Origin: Prevotella sp.
GTDB lineage: Bacteria > Bacteroidota > Bacteroidia > Bacteroidales > Bacteroidaceae
Reading direction: 5' to 3'
Assembly (NCBI GenBank): GCA_017478025.1
Contig: JAFVGZ010000006.1
Coordinates: 1 to 64,000 of the forward strand
Length of the DNA stretch: 64,000 nucleotides
Shown here: piece by piece, positions 43,401-49,729 of the stretch
How positions within the stretch are numbered: the stretch's first letter is position 1
Layout of the letters: the number at the start of each line of letters is the position of its first letter
Position numbers and translations under genes: made by a program
The notes under the pieces: generated by a model
Told to the model about the DNA's origin: nothing
Seen by the model: only the letters and a program-made list of their open reading frames with translations
Database searches by the model: none

Positions 43401-43889
43401 AAAAAAAGTTCGACCTTTTCCAATTCTTCACTCTTCACTTCTGATTCTTCACTCTTCACTCTTCACTCTTCACTTTCCCCTCTCCTCCGCGCCATTGTCA
43501 GCCGTCTTGAGGCACTTCGTCAGGTAGGCCTGGGCTATGTCACCCTTGGTCAGAACTCCTCCACGCTCTCTGGTGGTGAGAACCAGCGTCTCAAGCTCGC
43601 CACCTACATCGCCATGGAGCATCAGGACCACACCCTCTTCATCTTTGACGAGCCCACCACCGGTCTCCACACCCGCGACATCGCGGTCTTACTGCGAGCT
43701 TTCCGCAGGCTCATCGAACTGGGTCATAGCGTCCTCATCATCGAGCACAACCTCCACGTCATCCGTGCTGCTGACCACATCATCGACCTCGGCCCCGAGG
43801 GAGGAGAAGAAGGAGGCCACATCGTCGCCACCGGCACCCTGCAGGACATCAAAAACTGCCCCGACAGCATCACGGGACAGTATCTGTAA
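40440..43889 (+). CDS. uvrA: Excinuclease ABC subunit A with repeat-derived inserts
   Basis: UvrA is the damage-sensing ATPase of nucleotide excision repair. The 1149 residues compare with about 930-950 in relatives. Standard parts: GVSGSGKSS at 45-53 and again near 770, [36 protein letters not shown]...CPVCHG zinc modules, and LSGGESQRI / LSGGENQRL signatures with their Walker B sites. Four low-complexity stretches interrupt it near residues 206-290, 336-394, 719-744 and 934-1014. The first, second and fourth contain [17 protein letters not shown] and EAKTE blocks that are translations of intergenic repeats found elsewhere in the window. The frame is open throughout, so the protein is probably made and the inserts are tolerated loops. 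Confidence 0.93.
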   Translation: MKTITPTGRSADASQGFISVRGARVNNLKNISLQIPRGKFVVITGVSGSGKSSLAFDTLYAEGQRRYVESLSSYARQFMGRMRKPDCDFIDGLPPAIAIEQKVIARNPRSTVGTSTEIYDYLKLLFARIGKTYSPISGQEVKKHTAEDVVDAMLQLPRGTKILLLAPVILTSGRTLREQLEAKIQQGYSRLYINGEIVSIAEYLNSPLPTSPLGEETETTGVPEAGDVGVLAAQADLKSSSPSPSTSTEAATDSDTGDVGVLARDKKGSAYSNSSPSTPDSSLFTLHSSLSLFLLIDRLKADDSSETISRLTDSAETAFYEGCGACRLVVLPDNDHPASPSPSTSLKANTESEPEANTESEPEAKTETGDVGVLACDKKGSTTSNSSLFTLQSSLDFSSRFEADGMTFEEPSEGLFSFNSPLGVCPSCEGYGNIIGIDESLVVPDPSLSVYDGCVKCWHGEKMGEWLKYFIRRAEIDNFPIFTPYAELSQEHKDWLWHGLPCDRGRDKYEVASIDNFFRMVKENQYKIQYRVMLSRYRGKTVCPECHGTRLRKEASYVRVAGKTITELVSMPVSRLAEWIDSLAQEGTDAVTLAKDPIAARPLKEIQSRLQYLLDVGLGYLTLNRPSNTLSGGESQRINLTTALGSSLVGSLYILDEPSIGMHSRDTERLIHVLKKLRDIGNTVVVVEHDEDIIRSADHIIEIGPAAGTHGGTVIYQGPPRSPASPETPEKPETPESPAPLPSRALTISGATLNNLKGVTVTIPLHCLCIVTGVSGSGKSSLIRGTLYPALRRHLGLGTDTPGPYSSLKGDIKSIRHVEMVDQNSISRSTRSNPATYIKAYDLIRQLMAEQQLAKQLGITAQHFSFNAEGGRCEECKGAGEVTIEMQFMADLTLQCPVCHGQRFQRNVLDVQYKGKNINDILALTVDEAIAFFSCPLPSSLPASPEKKPHSNPPLGEGEPNGTAEAKTEAKTEAETETGDVGVLARDKKSSTFSNSSLFTSDSSLFTLHSSLSPLLRAIVSRLEALRQVGLGYVTLGQNSSTLSGGENQRLKLATYIAMEHQDHTLFIFDEPTTGLHTRDIAVLLRAFRRLIELGHSVLIIEHNLHVIRAADHIIDLGPEGGEEGGHIVATGTLQDIKNCPDSITGQYL
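41056..41310 (+). repeat. Repeat-derived insert 1 in uvrA
   Basis: This stretch holds a G-rich palindrome (CCCCCTTGGGGG core, near 41074-41085), two copies of the 20-mer GGGGACGTGGGCGTCCTCGC (41115-41134 and 41208-41227), and a CTTCACT tract (41275-41308). It encodes about 85 extra residues. Confidence 0.88.
41446..41622 (+). repeat. Repeat-derived insert 2 in uvrA
   Basis: This stretch holds GAAGCCAATACCGAATC-type tandem units (ANTESEPE repeats), one copy of the 20-mer at 41544-41563, and a CTTCACT tract (41597-41620). It encodes about 59 extra residues. Confidence 0.88.
43240..43480 (+). repeat. Repeat-derived insert 3 in uvrA
   Basis: This stretch holds a G-rich palindrome (near 43297-43313), CCGAAGCCAAGA tandem units, the 20-mer at 43374-43393 followed by the same CGACAAAAAA block as in the other copies, and a CTTCACT tract (43425-43473). 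It encodes about 80 extra residues. Confidence 0.88.
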
Positions 43890-43915
43890 TACTTGCCGCC
43901 TACGCGGCATCGCGG

Positions 43916-43935
43916 GCGAGGACGCCCACGTCCCC
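43916..43935 (-). repeat. Inverted copy of the 20-mer after uvrA
   Basis: GCGAGGACGCCCACGTCCCC is the exact reverse complement of the 20-mer seen four times inside uvrA. It lies 27 nt after the uvrA stop codon. Confidence 0.9.
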
Positions 43936-43979
43936 GTGTGGATGCTCGCTGAACAAATAAAATGACATAACTGAAGTTT

Positions 43980-44100
43980 CGGATGTAGAGCGTTCAATAT
44001 GATGTACTCACTTTTACGCATATTGCGAGCACATCATATTGGACTCGTTAGCGCAGGGCGTTTTCTAATTACGAAATAGGAACATCATATTGAAAACGCT
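43980..44100. repeat. ACATCATATT inverted repeats
   Basis: CAATATGATGT occurs once and its complement ACATCATATT(G) twice in this gap. GCGTT and AACGC arms at the two ends give an imperfect long stem, about 43989 against 44099. No gene is present. Confidence 0.55.
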
Positions 44101-44102
44101 AA

Positions 44103-44166
44103 TTTCGAAGGCTTCGGAAAAACATTCCGAACCCCCATCGGGAAAAGTTTCCGAACCGCTTCGAAA
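44103..44166. repeat. 64-nt nested hairpin
   Basis: TTTCGAAG (44103) pairs with CTTCGAAA (44166), TTCGGAAA with TTTCCGAA, and an inner CCGA with TCGG, separated by tiny internal loops. The run gives 20 base pairs in register. It lies about 80 nt before the antitoxin promoter. Confidence 0.8.
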
Positions 44167-44244
44167 AATTCTCACAAGCCCATTCCGCTATCCAACAGTC
44201 AAGACTATTGCGCAATTTGCCATCATTCTTTTGCTTCTTTTTGC

Positions 44245-44274
44245 TTGCCGTTTGAAAATAATTGTGTAAATTTG
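44245..44274 (+). promoter_or_regulatory. Promoter of antitoxin gene
   Basis: TTG (44245-44247), 19 nt, TAAATTTG (44267-44274), 26 nt before the ATG. Confidence 0.6.
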
Positions 44275-44300
44275 CAGCAAGTTGCAAAAATGAAATAAAT

Positions 44301-44531
44301 ATGAATGCAGTATCACTTAACAACTTATGGAGCTACCTGCAAGGCCTGTCGCTCTCTGCAAGCAACCAGCGTTGGCTGGGTGAATGGCTCATTGAAGCAG
44401 CCAGAGGAGACAAAGATATCAAAAAAGTCAAGCAGCAAGAGGCTATGGTGAAGGATACTCTGACCCGGGCCTTTGAGGAACTTCATGCAGGTGGGGTGTA
44501 TGATGACGCACGTTCTTTGTTTAATGACTAA
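44301..44531 (+). CDS. Antitoxin-like small protein
   Basis: The 76-residue product starts MNAVSLNNLWSYLQGLSLSA and continues with SNQRWLGEWLIEAARGDKD and a helical C-terminus. It is of the kind encoded just before RelE/ParE toxins in Prevotella and Bacteroides. ATG 44301 is preferred over a frame that extends upstream through the -7 box. The toxin-like frame starts 12 nt after its stop codon but carries a nonsense codon. The antitoxin role is inferred from context and size. Confidence 0.65.
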   Translation: MNAVSLNNLWSYLQGLSLSASNQRWLGEWLIEAARGDKDIKKVKQQEAMVKDTLTRAFEELHAGGVYDDARSLFND

Positions 44532-44542
44532 GCAAACATGCA

Positions 44543-44884
44543 ATGAAGGTAACAATCTAATACCTCGCAGAGTTTCAGCGCCTGGCAAAGGACTTGAAAA
44601 GAAAATATAAGTCATTCAAGGATGACTACGATACATTCCTTGATGAACTTGAGCGTAATCCATTTGGCGGAGAGCCTCTGGGACATCATACCTATAAGAA
44701 CAGAATGACTATTGCCTCAAAGGGGAAAGGTAAAAGTGGTGGAGCACGCGTCATCACGTACAATGTTAATCAGGTTACAGAAGATGAAGTAGTAATCACC
44801 CTGATGACTGTCTATGACAAAAGTGAAATCAGCAACGTCTCAGATGCTTACATTCGCAGTCTGGTTCAACAGATTGAAAAGTAA
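44543..44884 (+). pseudogene. RelE/ParE-type toxin with early stop codon
   Basis: ATG 44543 reads MKVTI, then TAA (44558-44560), then in the same frame YLAEFQRLAKDLKRKYKSF, LERNPFGGEPLGHHTYKNRM, ARVITYNV, EVVITLMTVYDKSE and a C-terminal helix. That is a complete RelE/ParE-superfamily toxin except for codon 6. One base change would repair it. Translation could restart only at TTG 44594, losing the first helix. The gene is therefore most likely inactive, while its antitoxin is intact. Confidence 0.8.
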
Positions 44885-44940
44885 ATAACGTGTAACTATA
44901 TAAATCCGCAACCGCCTATTGGTTGAATTAAGATAAAAAA

Positions 44941-44980
44941 GAGGTCGTGTCGAAAGTAAAAGACACGACCTCATTTTTAT
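44941..44980 (+). terminator. Terminator after toxin-antitoxin locus
   Basis: GAGGTCGTGTC (44941-44951) pairs with GACACGACCTC (44962-44972), followed by ATTTTTATT. An A run before the stem also permits action on the other strand. Confidence 0.88.
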
Positions 44981-45112
44981 TGTCTATTTCAGCGTGACAG
45001 TGAAACCTGTCCCTTGTCACATCGGTATGTCATTTTCGCTAATTTTTGAGAAAATGGGGCACAGCTCCATGTTAAAGTCTGTCATTCCTGCTCTACTTTG
45101 ATGAAAATTCAG

Positions 45113-45120
45113 TAACTTTG
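45113..45120 (+). promoter_or_regulatory. Promoter -7 box of KilA-N gene
   Basis: TAACTTTG lies 30 nt before the ATG. No well-spaced -33 box is visible. Confidence 0.5.
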
Positions 45121-45150
45121 CAGCGCAATGTTTGTAAAACAGCAGACAAT

Positions 45151-45951
45151 ATGGCAAAGATAACAGTACAGAATACGCAGATAACGGTCATAAAGCAGAA
45201 TGAAGATGACTATATCAGCCTGACAGACATGTTGAAGGCGAAAGATGGTGAATTCTTCTTCTCTAACTGGCTGCGCAACCGCAATACCATTGAGTTCCTT
45301 GGAATATGGGAACGGTTGATGAATCCGAATTTTAATTGTGCCGAATTCGACATAATTAAATCTCAGGCAGGGCTGAACCGTTTCCGTCTCAGTGCCAAAG
45401 AGTGGACAGAGAAGACTAATGCCATCGGTATTGTCTCAAAGGCAGGGCGTTATGGTGGCACTTACGCCCACAAGGACATTGCCTTTGAGTTCGCTATGTG
45501 GATAAGTCCAGAGTTCAAAGTCTATCTGATACGAGAGTTCCAACGTCTGAAAGATGAAGAGCAGAAACAGCTAGGTTGGACGGCTAAACGTGAACTCTCA
45601 AAAATTAACTATCGCATTCACACGGACGCTATCAAGCAGAACCTAATCCCTGAAGAGGTGACGGCAGCACAGGCCAGCATCATCTATGCAGAGGAAGCAG
45701 ACGTGCTCAATGTTGCCATGTTCGGACAGACGGCCAAGCAATGGCGTGAAGCCCATCCAGATCTGAAGGGGAATATTCGTGACTATGCTTCCATCAATGA
45801 ACTCATTTGCTTGGCAAATATGGAGAATATCAATGCCGTTCTCATAGACGAGAGTGTACCACAGGGCGACCGCCTTGTGCGCCTCAATCAGATTGCCATC
45901 AATCAGATGCGTGTGTTAGAGAACGATGATAATAGAAACCTGTTAAAATGA
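45151..45951 (+). CDS. KilA-N domain protein
   Basis: From ATG 45151 the protein has 266 residues. The N-terminal KilA-N domain (about 15-120) shows DDYISLTDMLKAKDGEFFFSNWLRNRNTIEFLGIWE, an RFRLSAKEWTEKTNAIGI block and AGRYGGTYAHKDIAFEFAMWISPEFKVYLIREFQRLK. KilA-N is a DNA-binding fold found in phages and mobile elements. The C-terminal half is helical and unassigned. It stands alone between a toxin-antitoxin relic and a lipoprotein gene, near an IS110 element, which suggests an acquired region. It could be a regulator or a defence-related protein; nothing decides this. Confidence 0.88.
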   Translation: MAKITVQNTQITVIKQNEDDYISLTDMLKAKDGEFFFSNWLRNRNTIEFLGIWERLMNPNFNCAEFDIIKSQAGLNRFRLSAKEWTEKTNAIGIVSKAGRYGGTYAHKDIAFEFAMWISPEFKVYLIREFQRLKDEEQKQLGWTAKRELSKINYRIHTDAIKQNLIPEEVTAAQASIIYAEEADVLNVAMFGQTAKQWREAHPDLKGNIRDYASINELICLANMENINAVLIDESVPQGDRLVRLNQIAINQMRVLENDDNRNLLK

Positions 45952-46248
45952 CATGAGCAGATAGGACATAACATAGAACTACATAAGTAAGCGTTGACTT
46001 TTTGATTCTTGCTATAGAAATTTCGCCAAAATATTTCCCGAGAAGAAAAAGGTTGATGCTCGCGTTTAGGCGCGGGCTGAGACTATATCTAGGGAAACGG
46101 CGTTTGGCGATGCCTCTATAGCGGATGTGGAATCAGACTCGCGCCATCTTTATACCCTGCGATTAGTAAAGTTTAACGCCCTACGATGCAAGATTTCCGA
46201 CGGCTCACGTTTGTATAGACAGAACATAAAAGTAAAAACATAACAGAA
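45952..46248. other. Gene-free gap
   Basis: I see no gene, tRNA or clear terminator. A GC-rich hairpin (GCTCGCG and CGCGGGC, near 46058-46080) and a TTTGGCG-rich stretch lie inside. No convincing promoter for the next gene is visible. Confidence 0.4.
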
Positions 46249-47079
46249 ATGACAACAATGAAAATCTGGAGACTCGCCTTAGCGATGCTTGCTGCCTTCT
46301 CCCTCGTCTCTTGCAGCAGCGACGATGATGACAAAGACATTACCAAGGAAATTATCATGAATGTTTCCGCTGAACCGGGCGTTATGTATGACCTCTTCGA
46401 CAGTATGGGAGAGCATCCCATTGAGTGTATGCAAGTGATGACGGAAGACGAACCGGGACAATGGCAGAACCTGTACTTTAGCGAAGTCAAAGGCTTCACT
46501 TACGAAAGAGGTCATGAATACGTGCTGCGCGTGAAGCGGACTATTCTGGCCAATCCTCCCCAGGATGCCAGCAACCGTACATACGAACTGGTACGCATCC
46601 TCGCCGACAAGAAAGTGGAAGAGGTGGCAGAGCCTGTGGAGAGAGAAGTAAATAGCGAGGCCGACATAGAGTATGAGCAGCTGTGCCCGGTAGAGAAGTA
46701 TGCCATAGCCAAAGGTGGTGAATATATTGTGGATGCCGATGGCAAGGTGACATACGCCGACGGCACGCCTACTCCAGAGTTTGACAAGCATGCACAAATC
46801 TACTTGGAGAACATTCTCGACAAGAGCCATCCGCTATGGCAGGCGGGTGCCCGTTATCAAGCAACCTACGCCTACGTCCTTTCACCGCTTACCGATGAGA
46901 TACGCCTTGTGCCGAGCAATCGTTCTGCAATCCTCTTCAAGAACATACTTACAGAAAGCGAGATGGCCCACGTTCAGCAATCGATGCCGCAGGGTGAAAA
47001 ATTGCACTACGGCCTTGTTCTCTGCAATGTTTATAAGCGCGGAATACAAAAGGTGGAGTTTACGATCAAGAAGAAGTAA
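46249..47079 (+). CDS. DUF4377 lipoprotein
   Basis: The 276-residue product has a lipobox (LVSCSSDDDDKD, Cys near 22; the acidic residues after Cys favour surface export). A DUF4377-type segment spans about 55-125 (QWQNLYFSEVKGFTYERGHEYVLRVKRTILANPPQDASNRTYELVRILADKK). The rest is an unassigned alpha/beta region with YIVDADGKVTYADGTPTPEF and RSAILFKNILTESEMAHVQQSMPQGEKLHYGLVLCNVYK. The function is unknown. ATG 46258 is an alternative start. A terminator follows. Confidence 0.75.
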   Translation: MTTMKIWRLALAMLAAFSLVSCSSDDDDKDITKEIIMNVSAEPGVMYDLFDSMGEHPIECMQVMTEDEPGQWQNLYFSEVKGFTYERGHEYVLRVKRTILANPPQDASNRTYELVRILADKKVEEVAEPVEREVNSEADIEYEQLCPVEKYAIAKGGEYIVDADGKVTYADGTPTPEFDKHAQIYLENILDKSHPLWQAGARYQATYAYVLSPLTDEIRLVPSNRSAILFKNILTESEMAHVQQSMPQGEKLHYGLVLCNVYKRGIQKVEFTIKKK

Positions 47080-47133
47080 AATAAACGGACTCATAAAGAA
47101 AGAACAAATCACGCCTGTTCCTATGAGCGTGCC

Positions 47134-47167
47134 TCCCCGTTTGCTTCGCGGCAGCGGGGAATTTTTT
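47134..47167 (+). terminator. Terminator after DUF4377 gene
   Basis: TCCCCG (47134-47139) pairs with CGGGGA (47155-47160), with an inner TGC/GCG-rich loop, followed by six T. Confidence 0.75.
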
Positions 47168-47287
47168 GTGAATTACGAATGCAGTTTAACGAAATGGTTT
47201 GATATAATCTAAGGGTGACCTATAGATTTCGGGGAGGGGATCAGGGGACTCTAATTTTGCGCTCTGATAGAATATATCAGTGAAGAA

Positions 47288-47319
47288 TTTGCTTTATCAC
47301 GGCCAAATCCTTACCTTTG
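47288..47319 (+). promoter_or_regulatory. Promoter inside IS110 left end
   Basis: TTTG (47288-47291), exactly 20 nt, TACCTTTG (47312-47319). Transcription would begin near 47326, about 190 nt before the transposase ATG. Confidence 0.8.
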
Positions 47320-47325
47320 TTGTCA

Positions 47326-47505
47326 GAAGGAGGAAGAGGCCGGCAGGAAAGGGAACCTATTCGGGGGACAACAGTCCTTCAGAGTCTATGAACCGTCTTA
47401 GTCCTTCCCGCTTAGTTGCAAAGTCCAAATAGAATGCCAGCGGCATGATAGCCTATTTAGAGTCCAAGACCAGACAACTATTGGCCAATTCCTTCATTCT
47501 TAAAC
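47326..47505 (+). ncRNA. Candidate IS110 bridge RNA
   Basis: IS110-group elements transcribe a structured bridge RNA from the left end that pairs with target and donor DNA. This segment lies between a perfect promoter and the transposase start. A nested hairpin is visible: AAATAG (47427-47432) with CTATTT (47453-47458), enclosing ATGCC/GGCAT (47434-47446) with internal-loop bases. GGACAACAGTCC gives a small hairpin upstream, and GAAGGA/TCCTTC can close a larger one. Exact ends and the pairing loops were not determined. Confidence 0.6.
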
Positions 47506-47516
47506 GGTACAAAGGT

Positions 47517-48581
47517 ATGAAAAAAATTTTTATCGGCATCGATTTCTCTAAAGAAAAGTTTGATGCGACCCTCATTAAGGCTGAGGGATTGAAGGAATGT
47601 GCCCCCAGTGTGCACGAAGTTTTTGACAACAAGACATCGGGCTACCGTCGTCTGGTGAAATGGGTAAAGGCTCATACAGAGGGCTTTGCGGCAGATGCAT
47701 GGCTCTTCTGCGGGGAGAATACCGGTGGGTATAGTATAGGGCTTAGCAACTATCTTTATACCTCGGGTTACGACATGTGGCTGGAGTGTGCCTACAAGAT
47801 CAAGCATTCAGCTGGTATCCAGCGCGTGAAGAACGACAAGGCAGACTCACGGGCCATTGCAGAGTACGCCATGCGTAACTACGACAAGATGACACTGCAT
47901 AAGCCTCAGAGTGCCTCACTAACTTGTTTGAGAGAGATATTCCTTTATCGTCATAGCCTTGTCAGGCAGAAGGTGGCACTGACGGTCAGGAGAAACGAGA
48001 AACGGCTCACACAGGAAAAGTCGGATGCCAGGGCTTTTATGTCCTTCACCAGCAAGCATCTTATTACAGAGGTAAACAAGGCCATCGCCAAGTGCGACGA
48101 GAAGATCAAGGAGATTATCGCTTCTGATGACGAACTCAGGGAGGTCTTCGACATCATCACCTCCATGCCTGGTATTGGCATACAGAATGCGACGTGTCTG
48201 ATGGTCTATACAGACAACTTCCAGAAATTTGATTTGGACTCAAGGAAGATAGCCTGCTATTATGGTATAGCTCCATTCGGACGTCAGTCGGGTACTAGCG
48301 TCAACAGCAGGCCTCAGGTCAGTCCTTTTGCCAACAGGATGATTAAATCTCTGCTGTCACAGGCCGCACTGGCTGCAATCAAGTTTGACATGAACGTACA
48401 CAATTACTATCAGCGGCTCATAGAACGTGGCAAGCATCCTCTGCTGGTACACAACAACATCAAGAATAAGATGCTGCACATCCTCGTGGCAATGGTTAGA
48501 GATCGAGTAAAATACAACCCCGATAACGTGTATAGAAAGAGTAATGAGGTGAGCTTAGCTCCTCAAGTGTTAAATATATAG
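47517..48581 (+). CDS. IS110-family transposase
   Basis: This is a 354-residue recombinase from ATG 47517. The N-terminal RuvC-like DEDD domain shows GIDFSKEKFDATL (first Asp), LFCGENTGGY (Glu) and KIKHSAGIQRVKNDKADSRAIAEYA (the Asp pair). The C-terminal Transposase_20 domain has ITSMPGIGIQNATCLMVYTDNFQKF and IAPFGRQSGTSVNSRPQVSPFANRMIKSLL, including the Ser of the SGTS segment expected to act as nucleophile. All parts are present and the frame is intact, so the element may be active. Confidence 0.93.
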   Translation: MKKIFIGIDFSKEKFDATLIKAEGLKECAPSVHEVFDNKTSGYRRLVKWVKAHTEGFAADAWLFCGENTGGYSIGLSNYLYTSGYDMWLECAYKIKHSAGIQRVKNDKADSRAIAEYAMRNYDKMTLHKPQSASLTCLREIFLYRHSLVRQKVALTVRRNEKRLTQEKSDARAFMSFTSKHLITEVNKAIAKCDEKIKEIIASDDELREVFDIITSMPGIGIQNATCLMVYTDNFQKFDLDSRKIACYYGIAPFGRQSGTSVNSRPQVSPFANRMIKSLLSQAALAAIKFDMNVHNYYQRLIERGKHPLLVHNNIKNKMLHILVAMVRDRVKYNPDNVYRKSNEVSLAPQVLNI

Positions 48582-48794
48582 TTAAATATCAATCAATGTT
48601 TGGAATTTAGCATAGAATGCGGTTCCCTGATCACTCTGAGATGACCGAAGAATCGCCCCCTGATCTTGTTGATCTTAAATTGCTTGCTTTATGTCCAAAC
48701 GTTCTTATCCCTTTATTCATGTTTCAGGGCGTTTTCCTACTTGCGGAATATGAATTATATAATCTCTTTATACAAGTCCTTGGCCACCTTTTCT

Positions 48795-49301
48795 TTATTT
48801 ATCTCGCAGCGTGTACAATTGCGGCACGTGCTTCAAGAAATCTTGATAGTACGAGAGTATCATGTCGTGGAGAGGATGGTCGTGCCGCATGAGGATGCCT
48901 GCGTAATAGTTGACATTCTTGAATGTGACGGAATCACTATACAGTGTCATTTCGTGACTGCGGGCGTAATCATAGAACCATAGGTGATATAGGCGGTCAC
49001 GCGCGGCTTGCCGCTTGTCGGTGGAGTCGCATATATAAAGCATGACGGTAGGTTCCTGGCTGAAGAGCCCTTCAAGGATGGTGGTCACCACTTCGAGAAT
49101 CTTTGGGTCGTAGGAACCATGTTCATGCTCGGTGTTATCAATGAAAAAGTAGTAGGCACCATCATCCATGAAGATAGTGTCTTTGTAGAATCCGACGGTG
49201 TAGTGTATCTGCTGGTCGGTCACGAAGCGGAAAGTGAGGTCGCCCAGTTGCGTCAGTGCGTAGGGCGAACGTTAGTTGAGAGTATCGGCAGAAAGCGTCA
49301 T
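48795..49301 (-). pseudogene. DUF6169-like gene with nonsense codon
   Basis: Read from ATG 49301: MTLSADTLN, stop TAA (49274-49272), then in frame SPYALTQLGDLTFRFVTDQQIHYTVGFYKDTIFMDDGAYYFFI... and YICDSTDKRQAARDRLYHLWFYDYA, ending at 48795. The body matches the Bacteroidota DUF6169 family of unknown function. The only start after the stop is GTG 49223, inside a conserved strand. Coupling to the upstream 45-residue gene (ATGA overlap) supports 49301 as the original start. The gene is probably broken by one substitution. Confidence 0.65.
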
Positions 49302-49435
49302 CGTGCTATCTGTGCTTCTTGTTCATGAACCTGCTCGCGCCACCTCTCGCGGGCATCAATCATCTGCTGGAAAGCCTCGGCGTATTGCTCTGGGCTGTCG
49401 TAGTGCTTGAAAGTGTTTTGTTCCGTCATCATCAT
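49298..49435 (-). CDS. Small hypothetical protein before DUF6169 relic
   Basis: This is a 45-residue helical protein (MMMTEQNTFKHYDSPEQYA, then EAFQQMIDARERWREQVHEQ). Three ATGs in a row open it; the outermost is used here. Its TGA overlaps the ATG of the DUF6169 gene. A TATATTTG -7 box (49466-49459) lies 23 nt upstream, so it is the first gene of the pair. Small proteins of this kind often precede DUF6169 genes; this is from context only. Confidence 0.6.
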   Translation of the reverse strand: MMMTEQNTFKHYDSPEQYAEAFQQMIDARERWREQVHEQEAQIAR

Positions 49436-49658
49436 GCTTTATTGTTAGTTCAACGCTGCAAATATACTCATTTTTATTGATTCAAAGGCTTGAAAAGAGG
49501 TTTTTTTGTGAAGGAAGTTGCAAATTTCTAATCCTCATTTTGTGAAAGGGATATTTTTTCGGTAGTTTCGTAGGGTGTCCATTATGATGTATCGAGACAT
49601 ATTTATTTACCGGACACCGATTCCACAAAAAAAAGAATGGTGGCAAAGTGACACATAC

Positions 49659-49692
49659 GAAAAACGGTGCACCTCATGCGAGGTGCACCGTT
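49659..49692 (-). terminator. Terminator of susCD-like operon
   Basis: On the minus strand, AACGGTGCACCT, CGCATG, AGGTGCACCGTT is followed by TTTCG. It lies 38 nt after the SusD stop codon. Confidence 0.9.
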
Positions 49693-49729
49693 GATTGTAT
49701 TGATTAATGGATGATAATCTAACTGTAAA

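Larger units (their letters stand above)
47239..48665 (+). mobile_element. IS110-family insertion sequence (ends approximate)
   Basis: A complete IS110-type transposase gene has a non-coding left end of about 270 nt and a short right end. GATCAGGGG (47239-47247) and CCCCTGATC (48657-48665) are inverted. ACTCT occurs just inside the left one (47248-47252) and at 48632-48636, so the true junctions may be the CT dinucleotides there, with the palindrome being the target site. IS110 elements make no target duplication, so the ends cannot be fixed by eye. Confidence 0.7.

Noticed and set aside
44543..44884. TAA reassigned as a sense codon
   Set aside because: Two genes have an internal TAA, but TAA is also the normal stop of many intact genes here (for example lipoprotein and porin genes). 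Nonsense mutations explain both cases.
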